DNA of 64,000 bases, from assembly GCF_006125015.1 (NCBI RefSeq), contig NZ_SZZN01000001.1, positions 310,001 through 374,000 of the forward strand. Direction: 5' to 3'. This DNA comes from Roseovarius arcticus (lineage in GTDB: Bacteria > Pseudomonadota > Alphaproteobacteria > Rhodobacterales > Rhodobacteraceae). Numbering within the stretch: the stretch's first letter is position 1; every line of letters starts with the position of its first letter. The position numbers were made by a program, and so were the translations under genes. The notes under the pieces were generated by a model. The model made no database searches and was not told the origin of the DNA. It saw only the letters and a list, made by a program, of their open reading frames with translations. Positions 53,977 to 62,925 of the stretch are shown here, piece by piece.

Positions 53977-54665
53977 TGGATTCGGACGGCGCCGCCTTGG
54001 GCGGCGCCGGACATACCCGCGAAGACGGCGGTGGCCAAGCCGCTGATCGCCCGCGCCGCACGCAGGCCCAGCGATCCCATAAAACGCAGCAAAAGATTCT
54101 CACTGTCACGACCCAGTTAGTCTTGTCCAAAGGGTTGCGCGATACCTCGACGGTCGATGTGGCCGAAGCGGCTGGCGTTTCGCGCGGCGCGCTTTTACAC
54201 CACTATCCCAGCCGCCAGGTGCTGATGCAGGAGGCGCTGCGCCACCTGCTGAATGGTGAGATCACCGAGATTAAGGCCCTCGCGGGCGCGATCCGCACGG
54301 GCGACATGGATTTAGATGGCTTCCTATCCGAGATGTGGGCCCGTTTCTCCGGCCCGCTGTTTATGATAACGATGGAGTTTCTGACCGCCGCGCGCACCGA
54401 TTCCGCCATCCGCGAGGCTTTGATCCCGGTTGCGCTGGATTATAATCACCAGTTGGATGAGATCTGGGAAAACCTCTTTCCCGATCTGAGTGGCGCCAGC
54501 GGCACGCGGCGTATCGCGCTGAACGCGACGCTTTGCTTGCTGCGCGGAATGGGCACGCAATCGATTTGGCGCGACGATCCGCAGCTGTTTCTGGATATGT
54601 TGGAATTTTGGAAAATGTCGCTGGGCAATCTGGCACCGGCCCCGTCCAAGGAGACACTGCAATGA
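53976..54665 (+). CDS. TetR-family transcriptional regulator
   Basis: A 229-residue protein. A disordered charged N-terminus is followed by the TetR helix-turn-helix (KTQQKILTVTTQLVLSKGL, then STVDVAEAAGVSRGALLHHYPSRQVLM, about 32-85) and a ligand domain. The ATG overlaps the dctP stop (TGATG), and the stop overlaps the dctQ start (ATGA). The regulator is therefore inside the TRAP operon, and it presumably represses the operon until the substrate arrives. Confidence 0.9.
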   Translation: MDSDGAALGGAGHTREDGGGQAADRPRRTQAQRSHKTQQKILTVTTQLVLSKGLRDTSTVDVAEAAGVSRGALLHHYPSRQVLMQEALRHLLNGEITEIKALAGAIRTGDMDLDGFLSEMWARFSGPLFMITMEFLTAARTDSAIREALIPVALDYNHQLDEIWENLFPDLSGASGTRRIALNATLCLLRGMGTQSIWRDDPQLFLDMLEFWKMSLGNLAPAPSKETLQ

Positions 54666-55186
54666 ATACAGACACGCCCCCACCAGAGGGGACGGGCCTG
54701 ATCTATAGCGCGATCCGCTACGTGAATCTGGCGCTGCTGGCGATGGGATGCCTGTTTTTGCTGCTGATGATGGGCCACATTACGGTCGACGTCATCGTGC
54801 GATACGTTTTTAACGGCTCAATGATTGGCACGCTTGAGACTGTCTCATTCTACTATGTCGTCCTCGCTGTGTTTTTGCCCCTCGGCTATGTCGAGTTGAA
54901 GAACGAGCATATTCGCGTCGACCTCTTTGCGCAGATGATGCCGAACTGGGCGCAACTGGCGCTGTATATCCTCGCCTGCATCGCAGGGCTGGTGTTTTTC
55001 GGGATGCTGGCGTGGCAGAGCGGCATTGATGCCATCCGCTCCACCCAGCGGTTAGAGACGATCATGTCGAATTTCCTATTCTACATCTGGCCCAGCCGAT
55101 GGGCGCTGCCTGTTGGCTTTGCCGGGATGTGCCTCGCTATTCTGTCTAATCTGCTGCGCGCGCTTCAGCGCCGCCAAGCCCTGTAA
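54662..55186 (+). CDS. dctQ: TRAP transporter small permease subunit (DctQ)
   Basis: A 174-residue protein with four helices. The family stretch VDVIVRYVFNGSMIGTLETVSFYYVVLAVFLPLGYVELKNEHIRVDLF is visible at about 40-90. It bridges the binding protein and DctM. Its start overlaps the TetR stop. A 12-base gap leads to dctM. Confidence 0.9.
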   Translation: MNTDTPPPEGTGLIYSAIRYVNLALLAMGCLFLLLMMGHITVDVIVRYVFNGSMIGTLETVSFYYVVLAVFLPLGYVELKNEHIRVDLFAQMMPNWAQLALYILACIAGLVFFGMLAWQSGIDAIRSTQRLETIMSNFLFYIWPSRWALPVGFAGMCLAILSNLLRALQRRQAL

Positions 55187-55198
55187 GGACGCGCGCCC

Positions 55199-56509
55199 AT
55201 GAGCAATCTGGATATTGGTGTCATCGGCACGCTGACCGCGCTGGCCATGATCGCGCTGAGGGTACCGATTGGCCTGACGCTGGGCCTTGTGTCCATCTTT
55301 GGCATCGCGGCGATGATTTCGATGAATGTTGCGTGGGGCATGATCAGCGCCACGCCCTTCGATTTCGTTGGCCAGTGGGAGCTGACTGCAGCGCCGATGT
55401 TTCTGCTGATGGGCTATATCTGCACCACGACCGACATGACCAAGAGCCTCTTTGTCTCGCTCAAGGTGGTGCTTGTGCGCTTGCCCGGCGGGCTGGCCGT
55501 GGCATCCGTCGCGGCTTGCGCGTTTTTTGCTGCTGCCTCCGGGTCCAGCGTGGCAACGGCGGCGGCGATGTCGCGCATCGCCGTGCCTGAGATGCTGAAG
55601 GCTAAGTATGACAAGGGGTTGGCGACCGGCACGATCGCGGCTTCCGGTACGCTCGGCTCGCTTATTCCGCCCAGCGTCCTGCTAATTTTGTACGGTGTTT
55701 ATGCGCAGGTATCGGTGGGGCAGCTCTTTCTCGCCGGGTTCATCCCCGGCGTGGTGTCGGCGTTGATTTACATGGTGATGATCGTCACGCGGGTAAAGTT
55801 AAAGCCGTCGCTGGCCGGCGTTGTCCAAGAGGACATCAGCCGCGAGGAAAAGATCGCGGCGGTCAAGGACATCTGGCCGCTGCCGCTGCTGATTTTCTCG
55901 GTGCTGGGCGGTATTTTCGCCGGCGTGTTTTCCCCGACCGAAGCAGGCGCGATAGGCGCCGCCGTTGCCACGCTGATCGCGATTGTGCGCGGATCGTTCA
56001 CATGGATTGCGCTGCGCGATGCGCTGGTCCAGACGGCGATCAGCACGACGGGCATTTTTATCATCCTGATCGGATCGGTGTTCTTTACCCGCTTTCTCGC
56101 GCTGTCGGGCCTGCCGCAAGCGTTTGCAGACGTGATTCTCAGTGTCAGCGATAATGTCTGGTGGATCCTCTTTGCAGTCGCGCTGCTCTACCTCGTCCTC
56201 GGAATGCTGATTGATTCCATTGGCCTTTTGCTGCTGACGCTGCCCTTGGTCCTGCCGCTGGTGCAGGGCGCGGGCCTGGATCTGGTGTGGTTCGGCATCA
56301 TCGTGATCAAGCTGCTGGAGGTCGGCCTCGTCACGCCCCCCATAGGCCTGAACGTCTATGTGATAAAGGGCGCGCTGGGAAACCTCGTGACCCTACCGGA
56401 GGTGTTCAAGGGCGTCGCGTGGTTCATCGTGATGGATATTCTGACGCTTATTTTGATCATCATGATCCCTGCCATGTCACTCTGGCTGCCCTCACTGGCG
56501 TTTCGCTGA
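55199..56509 (+). CDS. dctM: TRAP transporter large permease subunit (DctM)
   Basis: A 436-residue protein with about 12 helices and the family repeats: ALRVPIGLTLGLVSIFG, the GSSVATAAAMSRIAVPEM and SGTLGSLIPPS motifs, FSPTEAGAIGA, and a C-terminal TPPIGLNVYVIKG. It is the ion-coupled transport channel. It ends the operon of dctP, TetR, dctQ and dctM; the CutA/NIF3-like gene after it is on the opposite strand. Confidence 0.93.
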   Translation: MSNLDIGVIGTLTALAMIALRVPIGLTLGLVSIFGIAAMISMNVAWGMISATPFDFVGQWELTAAPMFLLMGYICTTTDMTKSLFVSLKVVLVRLPGGLAVASVAACAFFAAASGSSVATAAAMSRIAVPEMLKAKYDKGLATGTIAASGTLGSLIPPSVLLILYGVYAQVSVGQLFLAGFIPGVVSALIYMVMIVTRVKLKPSLAGVVQEDISREEKIAAVKDIWPLPLLIFSVLGGIFAGVFSPTEAGAIGAAVATLIAIVRGSFTWIALRDALVQTAISTTGIFIILIGSVFFTRFLALSGLPQAFADVILSVSDNVWWILFAVALLYLVLGMLIDSIGLLLLTLPLVLPLVQGAGLDLVWFGIIVIKLLEVGLVTPPIGLNVYVIKGALGNLVTLPEVFKGVAWFIVMDILTLILIIMIPAMSLWLPSLAFR

Positions 56510-56649
56510 ACGGGAGGCGCTTGTCCGGCTAAGGTTGGGGCAGATATGGACAGGTCACTCAATTGGCCGAGCGACTGCTTTGAGCCCGTAGCTCTCGATG
56601 CTGCGCTTTCTCCGAATGGCAGCAAACTTCTGATCCAACCACCGAGATA

Positions 56650-57105
56650 TTATTCGGCATCTCCATGAAGTTCGGCCGCATCCGGGCGGTTCCAGTACCG
56701 GTTAGGATTGTCCTTATCGTCCAAGAGCTTTGAGCGACTGCCCCAAACCTCCTCTACCCGGATGGTTGGCTCTTCGTTGACATGAACTGAGAAGATGACG
56801 TCGAAAGCCCTGCGGAGCAAATCGGGGTCACACGGCAGGGAGAAGACGATCTGCTGAGCGGCGGTTTTTTGAATCGTGCCTTCTGCACCGGCATGAGATC
56901 CTTCGAGCGCGCGAAATCTCTGATAACCATTTTCCCTTACAAACATACAGTTATCATACGGACCTTGTGTTAAAGGCAATTCTTTTCCCAATGCGATCAA
57001 GACGGGTTCAACCCCACCCGTTGGCGTATCAATCGTAACTACCCACTCTCGTTCTAGAGTGGCCGGGGCCATATCGAAGCCGTCGAGTACATGCTTGGTT
57101 GTCAT
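56650..57105 (-). CDS. CutA/NIF3-insertion-domain-like protein
   Basis: A 151-residue soluble protein. The part YDNCMFVRENGYQRFRAL, then GSHAGAEG and FSLPCDPDLLRRAFDVIFSVHVNEEPTIRV, has the look of the CutA-like domain that is inserted in NIF3/YqfO proteins, where GTFRP..GxxxxxG and AHPYEEP occupy the same places. The NIF3 metal-binding halves are missing, so it is a free-standing version. TTGGAGATTGCA before ATG 57105 fixes the start. The role is unknown. It lies between dctM and an IS30 element. Confidence 0.55.
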   Translation of the reverse strand: MTTKHVLDGFDMAPATLEREWVVTIDTPTGGVEPVLIALGKELPLTQGPYDNCMFVRENGYQRFRALEGSHAGAEGTIQKTAAQQIVFSLPCDPDLLRRAFDVIFSVHVNEEPTIRVEEVWGSRSKLLDDKDNPNRYWNRPDAAELHGDAE

Positions 57106-57282
57106 TGCAATCTCCAATCAGAACAAATTAAGAACATTTGCTTGCGATAAGTCAAGGATGGTCTCGAGTTGCCAAGCGGCCAAACAATTGAGCAGTGCTT
57201 GTTGCGTAGCAAGTTCGCATGGCCAAGGTATATTATGAAGCGGCCATTCCTTTGTTCACGACTTACGGCAGCTTCGTCCGGC

Positions 57283-57306
57283 GATCTCAACTGATCGACG
57301 CAACAC
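57283..57306 (+). repeat. IS30 terminal inverted repeat, left
   Basis: The repeat matches the reverse complement of 58480-58503 at 20 of 24 positions, with the shared segments TCTCAAC and GACGCAACAC. It overlaps the transposase stop codon. Confidence 0.75.
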
Positions 57307-58456
57307 ACTCCGCAAACTTCTCCGCTGGGGTTTGGTATTGCAAGGTCTTGCGGGGGCGTTCGTTCAACTGCCTCGCGATTGCGCTGAGTTTTGCTTGAGA
57401 ATGGACGGATAAGTCTGTTCCTCTTGGTAAATACTGCCTCAAAAGCCGGTTGGTATTTTCGTTTGATCCGCGTTGCCACGGTGACTGAGGGTCGCAAAAG
57501 TAGACGTCGACGTCAGTTGCCATGGTCAGGCGTGGGTGATCCGCCAGCTCTTTGCCGCGATCCCATGTCAGAGATTTGTAGAGTTCGCGGGGTAGTCTCT
57601 GAGCTGACTTGATGAGCCCTGAGATGACGCTTTCGGTGTCTTTGTTAGCGACTTTGACCAGCATGACATATCGTGACTGGCGCTCGACAAGCGTCGCAAC
57701 ATAGCTGTTCTTGGAGCCGCCAATCAAGTCACCTTCCCAGTGCCCCGGTACGGCACGATCCTCGACAGCTGCGGGCCTTTCACTGATCGATACAGCGTCT
57801 TTAATTTGACCAAGACCATTGCGTTTGAGGCTTGCGTGTCTGGAGCGGCGGACTGTGCGTTTGGCGCGCAAGTGCTCAAGCAACTCCTTCTTCAGCACGC
57901 CGCGCGCTTGAATATAAAGGCTTCGATAGATCGTCTCGTGTGACACCTGTTTGTGCGCCTCTCTCGGGAACGCGCGTTTGAGCCAGCCCGCAATCTGCTC
58001 GGGAGACCACTTACGCCGTAGCTTTGCTGATACTGCGTGGGCCAATGCTGGGTGGCAAGCCAGCTTACATATCTTTGGGCGCAGAGCACGGTTCCATGCC
58101 GCCTGATCTGATGCCGTCGCACGATAACCCGCAACGCCACCATTGCGCCGGACCTCCCGGCTGATCGTCGAGGGTGCGCGACCCAACTGGCGCGCGATCA
58201 TACGAAGGGACTGCTTCATACTCAGACCGCGCGAGATCTCTTCGCGTTCCGAAAGACAAAGAGCAAACTTTCCGCGTATTCGATCTGGCGGGCGAATGCC
58301 TCCTGTCGGGGAAATCACTGAGAACACCGATGATGACTGACGGTCAAAAACCCGTCCAATCGATCTCATCGACTCGCCACGCTGCCAACGATCCCAGATA
58401 TCCGCACGTTGCTCAGCCGAATAGTAAATCCTGGTACGATACTTCATTGCCAACAC
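57287..58456 (-). CDS. IS30-family transposase
   Basis: A 389-residue DDE transposase that appears intact. The N-terminal helix-turn-helix regions read YSAEQRADIWDRWQRGESMRSIGRVF and SLRMIARQLGRAPSTISREVRRN. The integrase core has D in GHWEGDLIGG, D in LTWDRGKELA and E in QRGSNENTNRLLRQYLP. A HWEGD start and the NENTNRLLRQY end are IS30 signatures. No frameshift is seen, so the element may still be active. Confidence 0.93.
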   Translation of the reverse strand: MLAMKYRTRIYYSAEQRADIWDRWQRGESMRSIGRVFDRQSSSVFSVISPTGGIRPPDRIRGKFALCLSEREEISRGLSMKQSLRMIARQLGRAPSTISREVRRNGGVAGYRATASDQAAWNRALRPKICKLACHPALAHAVSAKLRRKWSPEQIAGWLKRAFPREAHKQVSHETIYRSLYIQARGVLKKELLEHLRAKRTVRRSRHASLKRNGLGQIKDAVSISERPAAVEDRAVPGHWEGDLIGGSKNSYVATLVERQSRYVMLVKVANKDTESVISGLIKSAQRLPRELYKSLTWDRGKELADHPRLTMATDVDVYFCDPQSPWQRGSNENTNRLLRQYLPRGTDLSVHSQAKLSAIARQLNERPRKTLQYQTPAEKFAECVASIS

Positions 58457-58479
58457 TCCATCTCTTCCTAAAGATTAAA

Positions 58480-58503
58480 GTGTTGCGTCCACCTGTTGAG
58501 ACC
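58480..58503 (-). repeat. IS30 terminal inverted repeat, right
   Basis: This is the right-end partner of the left repeat, 20 of 24 bases identical in inverted orientation. It lies 24 bases upstream of the transposase start on the minus strand. Confidence 0.75.
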
Positions 58504-58574
58504 ACCCCACTTAGCGGACATTAACCTTAATAGTCCTACGCGCCAAAGGGCAGGCCGAAGCCCGCCCCGGACCC

Positions 58575-59810
58575 TTACAACCCCGCCGCCTTCTTCTTTG
58601 CCACGCCGCCCTGCATAATCAGCGGCATGTGCGCGCCCTGTTCGGTTAGCAGGTTCAGATCATCTAGCGGATTGCCGTCTACCACGATCAGATCGGCATG
58701 TGCGCCCGGCGCGATTACGCCCAACTCGCCCTCCATGCGCAGGACCTTTGCGGCATCCACGGTAGCTGAGCGGATGACGGCATCGGCGGGGATGTACTGC
58801 CCGCGCAGGGGGAACTCGCCCGACTGGTGCGGCTGCATCCCGCCCAAGAGGTCCGAGCCGTAGCCGACCGTTACGCCGGCCTTGTACATCTTGGCCAGAC
58901 GCTCCAGCCCGGCTTCGCGCACGTCGGCAATCTTGGCGACGGACTCGGCGGGCAGGCCATATTCGGCGCCAGTTTTCGCCAGCCGGTCGTAGGTGATGTT
59001 CGTCGGCACGACGACCTGCCCCTCGCGGGCGATGCGGGCGATGGTGTCGTCGCTCATCAGGTTGCCATGCTCGACGCACTCGATGCCGCAATCCAGTGCG
59101 CGGACGATGGCCCGGTCATCATAAAGGTGGCCCGACACATAGGTACCAAAGCCCTTGGCAACCTCGACGGCTGCTTTCAACTCATCCACCGAAAACACCA
59201 GATATCCGACCGGATCGGAGGGGGAGGACACGCCCCCGTCGGCCATGATCTTGATGAATTGCGCGCCGCCTTTCAGCTCTTCGCGGCAGGCGGCGCGCAT
59301 GGCGTCAACGCCGTCCAGCACACGGCCCATCGAGCCTAGCTTGCCCTCGTAGTAGCGCACATCGCGGCTGTGATAGGGACCGCGGTAGTCGGTATGCCCG
59401 CCGGTCTGCGACAGCGCCTTGCCGCAGATCACGAGGCGCGGCGCGTCTATTAGCCCGTCTTCTTGGGCCTTTTGCAGGCCCCGGTCGGCGCCGCCCAGAT
59501 CGCGGACGGTGGTAAAGCCGCGCATCAGCATCGCCTTCATCATCTGGGCCGATTTCAGCGCGATCCACGAATTTGGCAACTCGGCATTAGTGGCGAGATC
59601 GGCGGTCGTAGCGATGACGTGGACGTGGCAGTCGATCAGGCCCGGCATCACGATCTGGCCCTTCAGGTCCAGCGTTTCCTCCGCATCGAATTTGGTGCCT
59701 GCGCCCACCTCGACGAAGCGGCCGTCTTCGATAGCGATGTCCACCGGATCGCCCGGCTGGGTGGCCGTGCCATCGACGATGCGCGCGTTTTTAAGCAGCA
59801 ATGAGGTCAT
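58575..59810 (-). CDS. Metal-dependent amidohydrolase (prolidase/imidazolonepropionase-like)
   Basis: A 411-residue amidohydrolase-superfamily enzyme. The metal site reads HVH in PGLIDCHVHV, the lysine in FIKIMADGGVSS, histidines in VSGHLYDD and ECVEHGN, and the aspartate in VGYGSDLLGGM. The subgroup resembles Xaa-Pro/Xaa-Arg dipeptidases of the Sgx9260 type that act on N-acyl or dipeptide bonds. AAAGGGA precedes ATG 59810; a longer frame upstream is not protein-like. It is next to the TRAP/RidA group but is divided from it by the IS element. Confidence 0.88.
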   Translation of the reverse strand: MTSLLLKNARIVDGTATQPGDPVDIAIEDGRFVEVGAGTKFDAEETLDLKGQIVMPGLIDCHVHVIATTADLATNAELPNSWIALKSAQMMKAMLMRGFTTVRDLGGADRGLQKAQEDGLIDAPRLVICGKALSQTGGHTDYRGPYHSRDVRYYEGKLGSMGRVLDGVDAMRAACREELKGGAQFIKIMADGGVSSPSDPVGYLVFSVDELKAAVEVAKGFGTYVSGHLYDDRAIVRALDCGIECVEHGNLMSDDTIARIAREGQVVVPTNITYDRLAKTGAEYGLPAESVAKIADVREAGLERLAKMYKAGVTVGYGSDLLGGMQPHQSGEFPLRGQYIPADAVIRSATVDAAKVLRMEGELGVIAPGAHADLIVVDGNPLDDLNLLTEQGAHMPLIMQGGVAKKKAAGL

Positions 59811-60035
59811 GATGAGTGAATCCCTTTGTAGGTTGCGGACCGGCGCCTGCCGACTGGCGGTAGCCGAGGAAAATGCAGTTGCAGACAGCGCTGCTGGTAA
59901 GTTGGATAACAGCACAGACGCGGCCAAGGGTAAAGCCTGCGTGGACGGGCCCGCTTGGGTTAAATGGTGCGCATTGGACGGCGCGCGCAAACATGCTTTA
60001 ACCGGGGGCGCTGAATTCAGGAAAGGCCCGCCGCT

Positions 60036-60470
60036 ATGGCCCAAACCACGACACGTCCTCATGATGCTGCCAGTACAGCGCCGCCGCACCGCTTTGATAT
60101 CCGGGTTTACTACGAGGATACGGATATGGGCGGCATCGTTTATCACGCCAACTATCTCAAGTTCATTGAGCGGGCGCGCAGTGATTGGGTGCGCGAGATG
60201 GGCGTCGACCAGCGCGCCATGAAGGAAGAAGACGGCCTGATTTTTGCCGTGCGCCGGATAGAATGCGACTACCTGCTTGCCGCGCGCTTTGATGAGCGGC
60301 TGGAGGTACTGACGCGTATCGGCGGGGTCACCGGTGCGCGGCTGGTCCTACGGCAGGATGTGATGCGCGGGGCTGACACGATATTCTCGGCCACCGTTAC
60401 CATCGTCTGCGTCACCGATACCGGGCATCCTGCGCGACTTCCGGCGAATATCCGCCTGATTTTGCACTAG
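60036..60470 (+). CDS. ybgC: Acyl-CoA thioesterase YbgC (Tol-Pal associated)
   Basis: A 144-residue hotdog-fold thioesterase. The catalytic aspartate is in VYYEDTDMGGIVYHANYLKFIERARSDW, a sequence typical of YbgC. It hydrolyses acyl-CoA or acyl-ACP and is usually the first gene of the tol-pal cluster, as here. GGAAAGGCCC before the ATG is the likely ribosome binding site. A gap of 114 bases leads to tolQ. Confidence 0.93.
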   Translation: MAQTTTRPHDAASTAPPHRFDIRVYYEDTDMGGIVYHANYLKFIERARSDWVREMGVDQRAMKEEDGLIFAVRRIECDYLLAARFDERLEVLTRIGGVTGARLVLRQDVMRGADTIFSATVTIVCVTDTGHPARLPANIRLILH

Positions 60471-60584
60471 GCGCTAAAAATTGCCTGTATCACAGCGATC
60501 TCATTGGCTTTCACGCGAATGATCGGCTAGTTTCCCCGCAAACAAGGCAGGCCCGTCAGTGGCCGCGTAAAAAAAGAGCAGGCA

Positions 60585-61280
60585 ATGGAAGCAGAAACCC
60601 TCGCACTCGCGCAGGACATCGATTTCTCCATGTGGGGGATGTTCGCGCAGGCCACGTTCGTCGTGAAATTGGTCATGTTTATGCTGATCCTCGCGTCCTT
60701 CTGGGCGTGGGCAATTATCGTGCAAAAGCTGATTTTGTATCGCAAGGCCCGCACTGAGGCCGAGACGTTTGATCGCCTGTTCTGGTCGGGCGAGCCTCTG
60801 GACGAGCTGTTTGAGCAGATCGGAACCGAGCCGGACGGACAGTCGCAGCGCATATTTGCGTCGGGCATGATGGAATGGCGGCGCAGTCACCGCAACGACG
60901 GCGGTATGATCGCAGGCGCGACCGCGCGCATTGACCGCAGCATGGACGTGGCCATTGCCAAAGAATCTGAGTCGATGCAATCGGGCCTGTCAGTATTGGC
61001 AACCGTCGGCTCCACTGCGCCTTTCGTTGGTCTGTTCGGCACGGTCTGGGGCATTATGCACGCGTTTATCGGCATTGCCGCATCGCAGAACACCAGCCTC
61101 GCCGTCGTCGCGCCCGGCATCGCCGAGGCATTGCTGGCTACTGCACTGGGCCTGCTGGCAGCTATTCCCGCAGTCATTTTCTACAACAAGCTGAGCGCGG
61201 ACAGCGATCGCATTGTTGCGGGCTACGAGGCGTTTGCAGACGAGTTTGCCACCATCCTTAGCCGCCAGTTGGATAGCTAG
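60585..61280 (+). CDS. tolQ: Tol-Pal system proton channel subunit TolQ
   Basis: A 231-residue ExbB/TolQ-family protein with three helices. The first spans about 20-45 (VVKLVMFMLILASFWAWAIIV). The others carry LATVGSTAPFVGLFGTVWGIMHAF and VAPGIAEALLATALGLLAAIPAVIFYN, the channel motifs. With TolR it uses the proton gradient to drive TolA in outer-membrane constriction at division. Confidence 0.95.
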   Translation: MEAETLALAQDIDFSMWGMFAQATFVVKLVMFMLILASFWAWAIIVQKLILYRKARTEAETFDRLFWSGEPLDELFEQIGTEPDGQSQRIFASGMMEWRRSHRNDGGMIAGATARIDRSMDVAIAKESESMQSGLSVLATVGSTAPFVGLFGTVWGIMHAFIGIAASQNTSLAVVAPGIAEALLATALGLLAAIPAVIFYNKLSADSDRIVAGYEAFADEFATILSRQLDS

Positions 61281-61283
61281 GTC

Positions 61284-61757
61284 ATGGGTGCAGGAGTGGT
61301 TCAAGGGTCAGGCGGAGGCAAGCGGCGCAGGCGCGGACGCAGCCGTGCGCGCCCGATGTCCGAGATTAACGTCACGCCATTTGTCGACGTGATGCTGGTG
61401 CTGCTGATCATTTTCATGGTCGCGGCGCCGCTTATGACAGTCGGCGTGCCGGTTGAGTTGCCGAAAACGGCGGCCAATTCGCTGCCGGGCGAGCAGGAGG
61501 AGCCGCTGACAATCACGATTACAGCGGACGGCACCGTGTCCATTCAAACCACCGAGATTGCCCGCGACGAGCTGATCGGCCGCCTGCGCGCCATCGCGGC
61601 CGAGCGCGACAGCAATCGGGTGTTTTTGCGTGCCGATGGCGCAGTGCCCTACGCCGACGTTGTGCAGGTCATGGGCGCGCTCAATCGCGGCGGCTTTGAC
61701 GATATTGGCCTAGTGACGGACATCGGCGGCCCGGCGCTGGACGCGCCGGACGGCTGA
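61284..61757 (+). CDS. tolR: Tol-Pal system subunit TolR
   Basis: A 157-residue ExbD/TolR protein. The single helix reads EINVTPFVDVMLVLLIIFMVAAPLM, with the proton-carrying aspartate in FVDVMLVL. A periplasmic domain follows (VELPKTAANSLPGEQEEPLTITI). The basic glycine-rich N-terminus is cytoplasmic. It begins three bases after tolQ. Confidence 0.95.
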   Translation: MGAGVVQGSGGGKRRRRGRSRARPMSEINVTPFVDVMLVLLIIFMVAAPLMTVGVPVELPKTAANSLPGEQEEPLTITITADGTVSIQTTEIARDELIGRLRAIAAERDSNRVFLRADGAVPYADVVQVMGALNRGGFDDIGLVTDIGGPALDAPDG

Positions 61758-61770
61758 GGCGGGCGGCCGC

Positions 61771-62925
61771 GTGAACACAGGTCAGATCATATCGGGCGCA
61801 GGCCATCTCGGCCTGATCGCTTGGATTCTGTTTGGCGGGGCCTTTCCGTCCAAGCCGTTGGATTTTGACGTGACCAAGGTGACTGCCGTCAGTTCTGAGG
61901 AGTATGCGGCGATCATCGCGCGTAGCAATTCGCCTGAACAGACCAGCGAAGTATCCCCGCCCGCCGCGCCTGACGTGCCGCAGGACTCACCAGATCTGAG
62001 CAGCGAGGCCGATACAGCGCCCGCCGCGCCCCAGCCCGACACCACGGCCGAGGCCATCCCCGATCCCGCGCCACAGCCGCCCGCCCAGGCGCAGCAAGCC
62101 GAGGTCGCCGATGAGGCCCCGGTCATTGAGCCGCCATCCGAGGACATTGCCGCACTAGTGCCGGAAACCTCACCGCGCCCGCAGCAACGCCCCGCCGAGC
62201 GTGTGGCGCCTCAGCAGGTCGACCCGCCAGCGCCCGACAGCACCGTCGATGATGTGGTCCGCGAAGAGGCCGTGCCGGACGAGACCGCCGAGACGCCCCG
62301 CGAGGAGGCCGACGCTACCGCGCCTGAGGCTGCCGCGACCGAGATCGTGACGGAGGCCGAAGAGGTCGAAGAGGCCGCGCCGTTGAATTCAGTCCGTCCC
62401 AAAACGCGGCCCGAGCAACTGAGGCCAACGCCCCAGCCTGATCCGCAGCCCGAGGCGCAGACCCAGACTGCTGACGCCGCACAGCCAGAGGCGGCTGATC
62501 CCGTTCCGGCGCCTGCCACCGACACAAGCAGCGTTGAGGATGCGTTGGCGGCCGCGCTGGGCGGCGCTGCGGACACACCTGAGCCCTCGATCAATGCAGG
62601 TCCGCCCCTGACGGCGGGCGAAAAGGATGGCTTGCGCGTCGCCGTTCAAAATTGCTGGAACACAGGCTCGCTTAGCTCTGACGCGCTGAACACCACCGTC
62701 ACCGTCGCCTTTGAAATGTCCGAGGACGCGCGCCCAATCGACAGCAGCATTCGTATGCTAGACTCAAGCGGCGGCACCGACGGCTCGGCCAGTCAGGCGT
62801 ATGAGGCAGCCCGCCGTGCGATCATCCGTTGCGGCGCGCGCGGCTTTGGCCTACCGGCTGAAAAATATGCGTCTTGGCGCAACGTGGAACTGGTATTCAA
62901 CCCTGAGAACATGAGGATCAAATGA
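61771..62925 (+). CDS. tolA: Tol-Pal system protein TolA
   Basis: A 384-residue protein with a GTG start. One helix lies near the N-terminus ([17 protein letters not shown]). Residues 45-285 are a proline/alanine/glutamate-rich spacer that can cross the periplasm. The C-terminal domain ([30 protein letters not shown] ... [19 protein letters not shown], residues about 295-380) is the TolA/TonB-C-like part that binds TolB and Pal. The spacer is proline-rich and not the long alanine/lysine helix of E. coli. Confidence 0.87.
   Translation: MNTGQIISGAGHLGLIAWILFGGAFPSKPLDFDVTKVTAVSSEEYAAIIARSNSPEQTSEVSPPAAPDVPQDSPDLSSEADTAPAAPQPDTTAEAIPDPAPQPPAQAQQAEVADEAPVIEPPSEDIAALVPETSPRPQQRPAERVAPQQVDPPAPDSTVDDVVREEAVPDETAETPREEADATAPEAAATEIVTEAEEVEEAAPLNSVRPKTRPEQLRPTPQPDPQPEAQTQTADAAQPEAADPVPAPATDTSSVEDALAAALGGAADTPEPSINAGPPLTAGEKDGLRVAVQNCWNTGSLSSDALNTTVTVAFEMSEDARPIDSSIRMLDSSGGTDGSASQAYEAARRAIIRCGARGFGLPAEKYASWRNVELVFNPENMRIK

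Larger units (their letters stand above)
57283..58503 (-). mobile_element. IS30-family insertion sequence
   Basis: The element is bounded by imperfect terminal inverted repeats of about 24 bases, with 20 matches: 57283-57306 on the left and 58480-58503 on the right, sharing the core GACGCAACAC at their inner ends. It contains a single full-length transposase gene, the stop of which lies inside the left repeat. The size of about 1.2 kb suits the family. The exact outer edge and any 2-3 base target duplication could not be fixed. It sits between the CutA/NIF3-like gene and an amidohydrolase gene, without breaking a visible gene. Confidence 0.8.
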
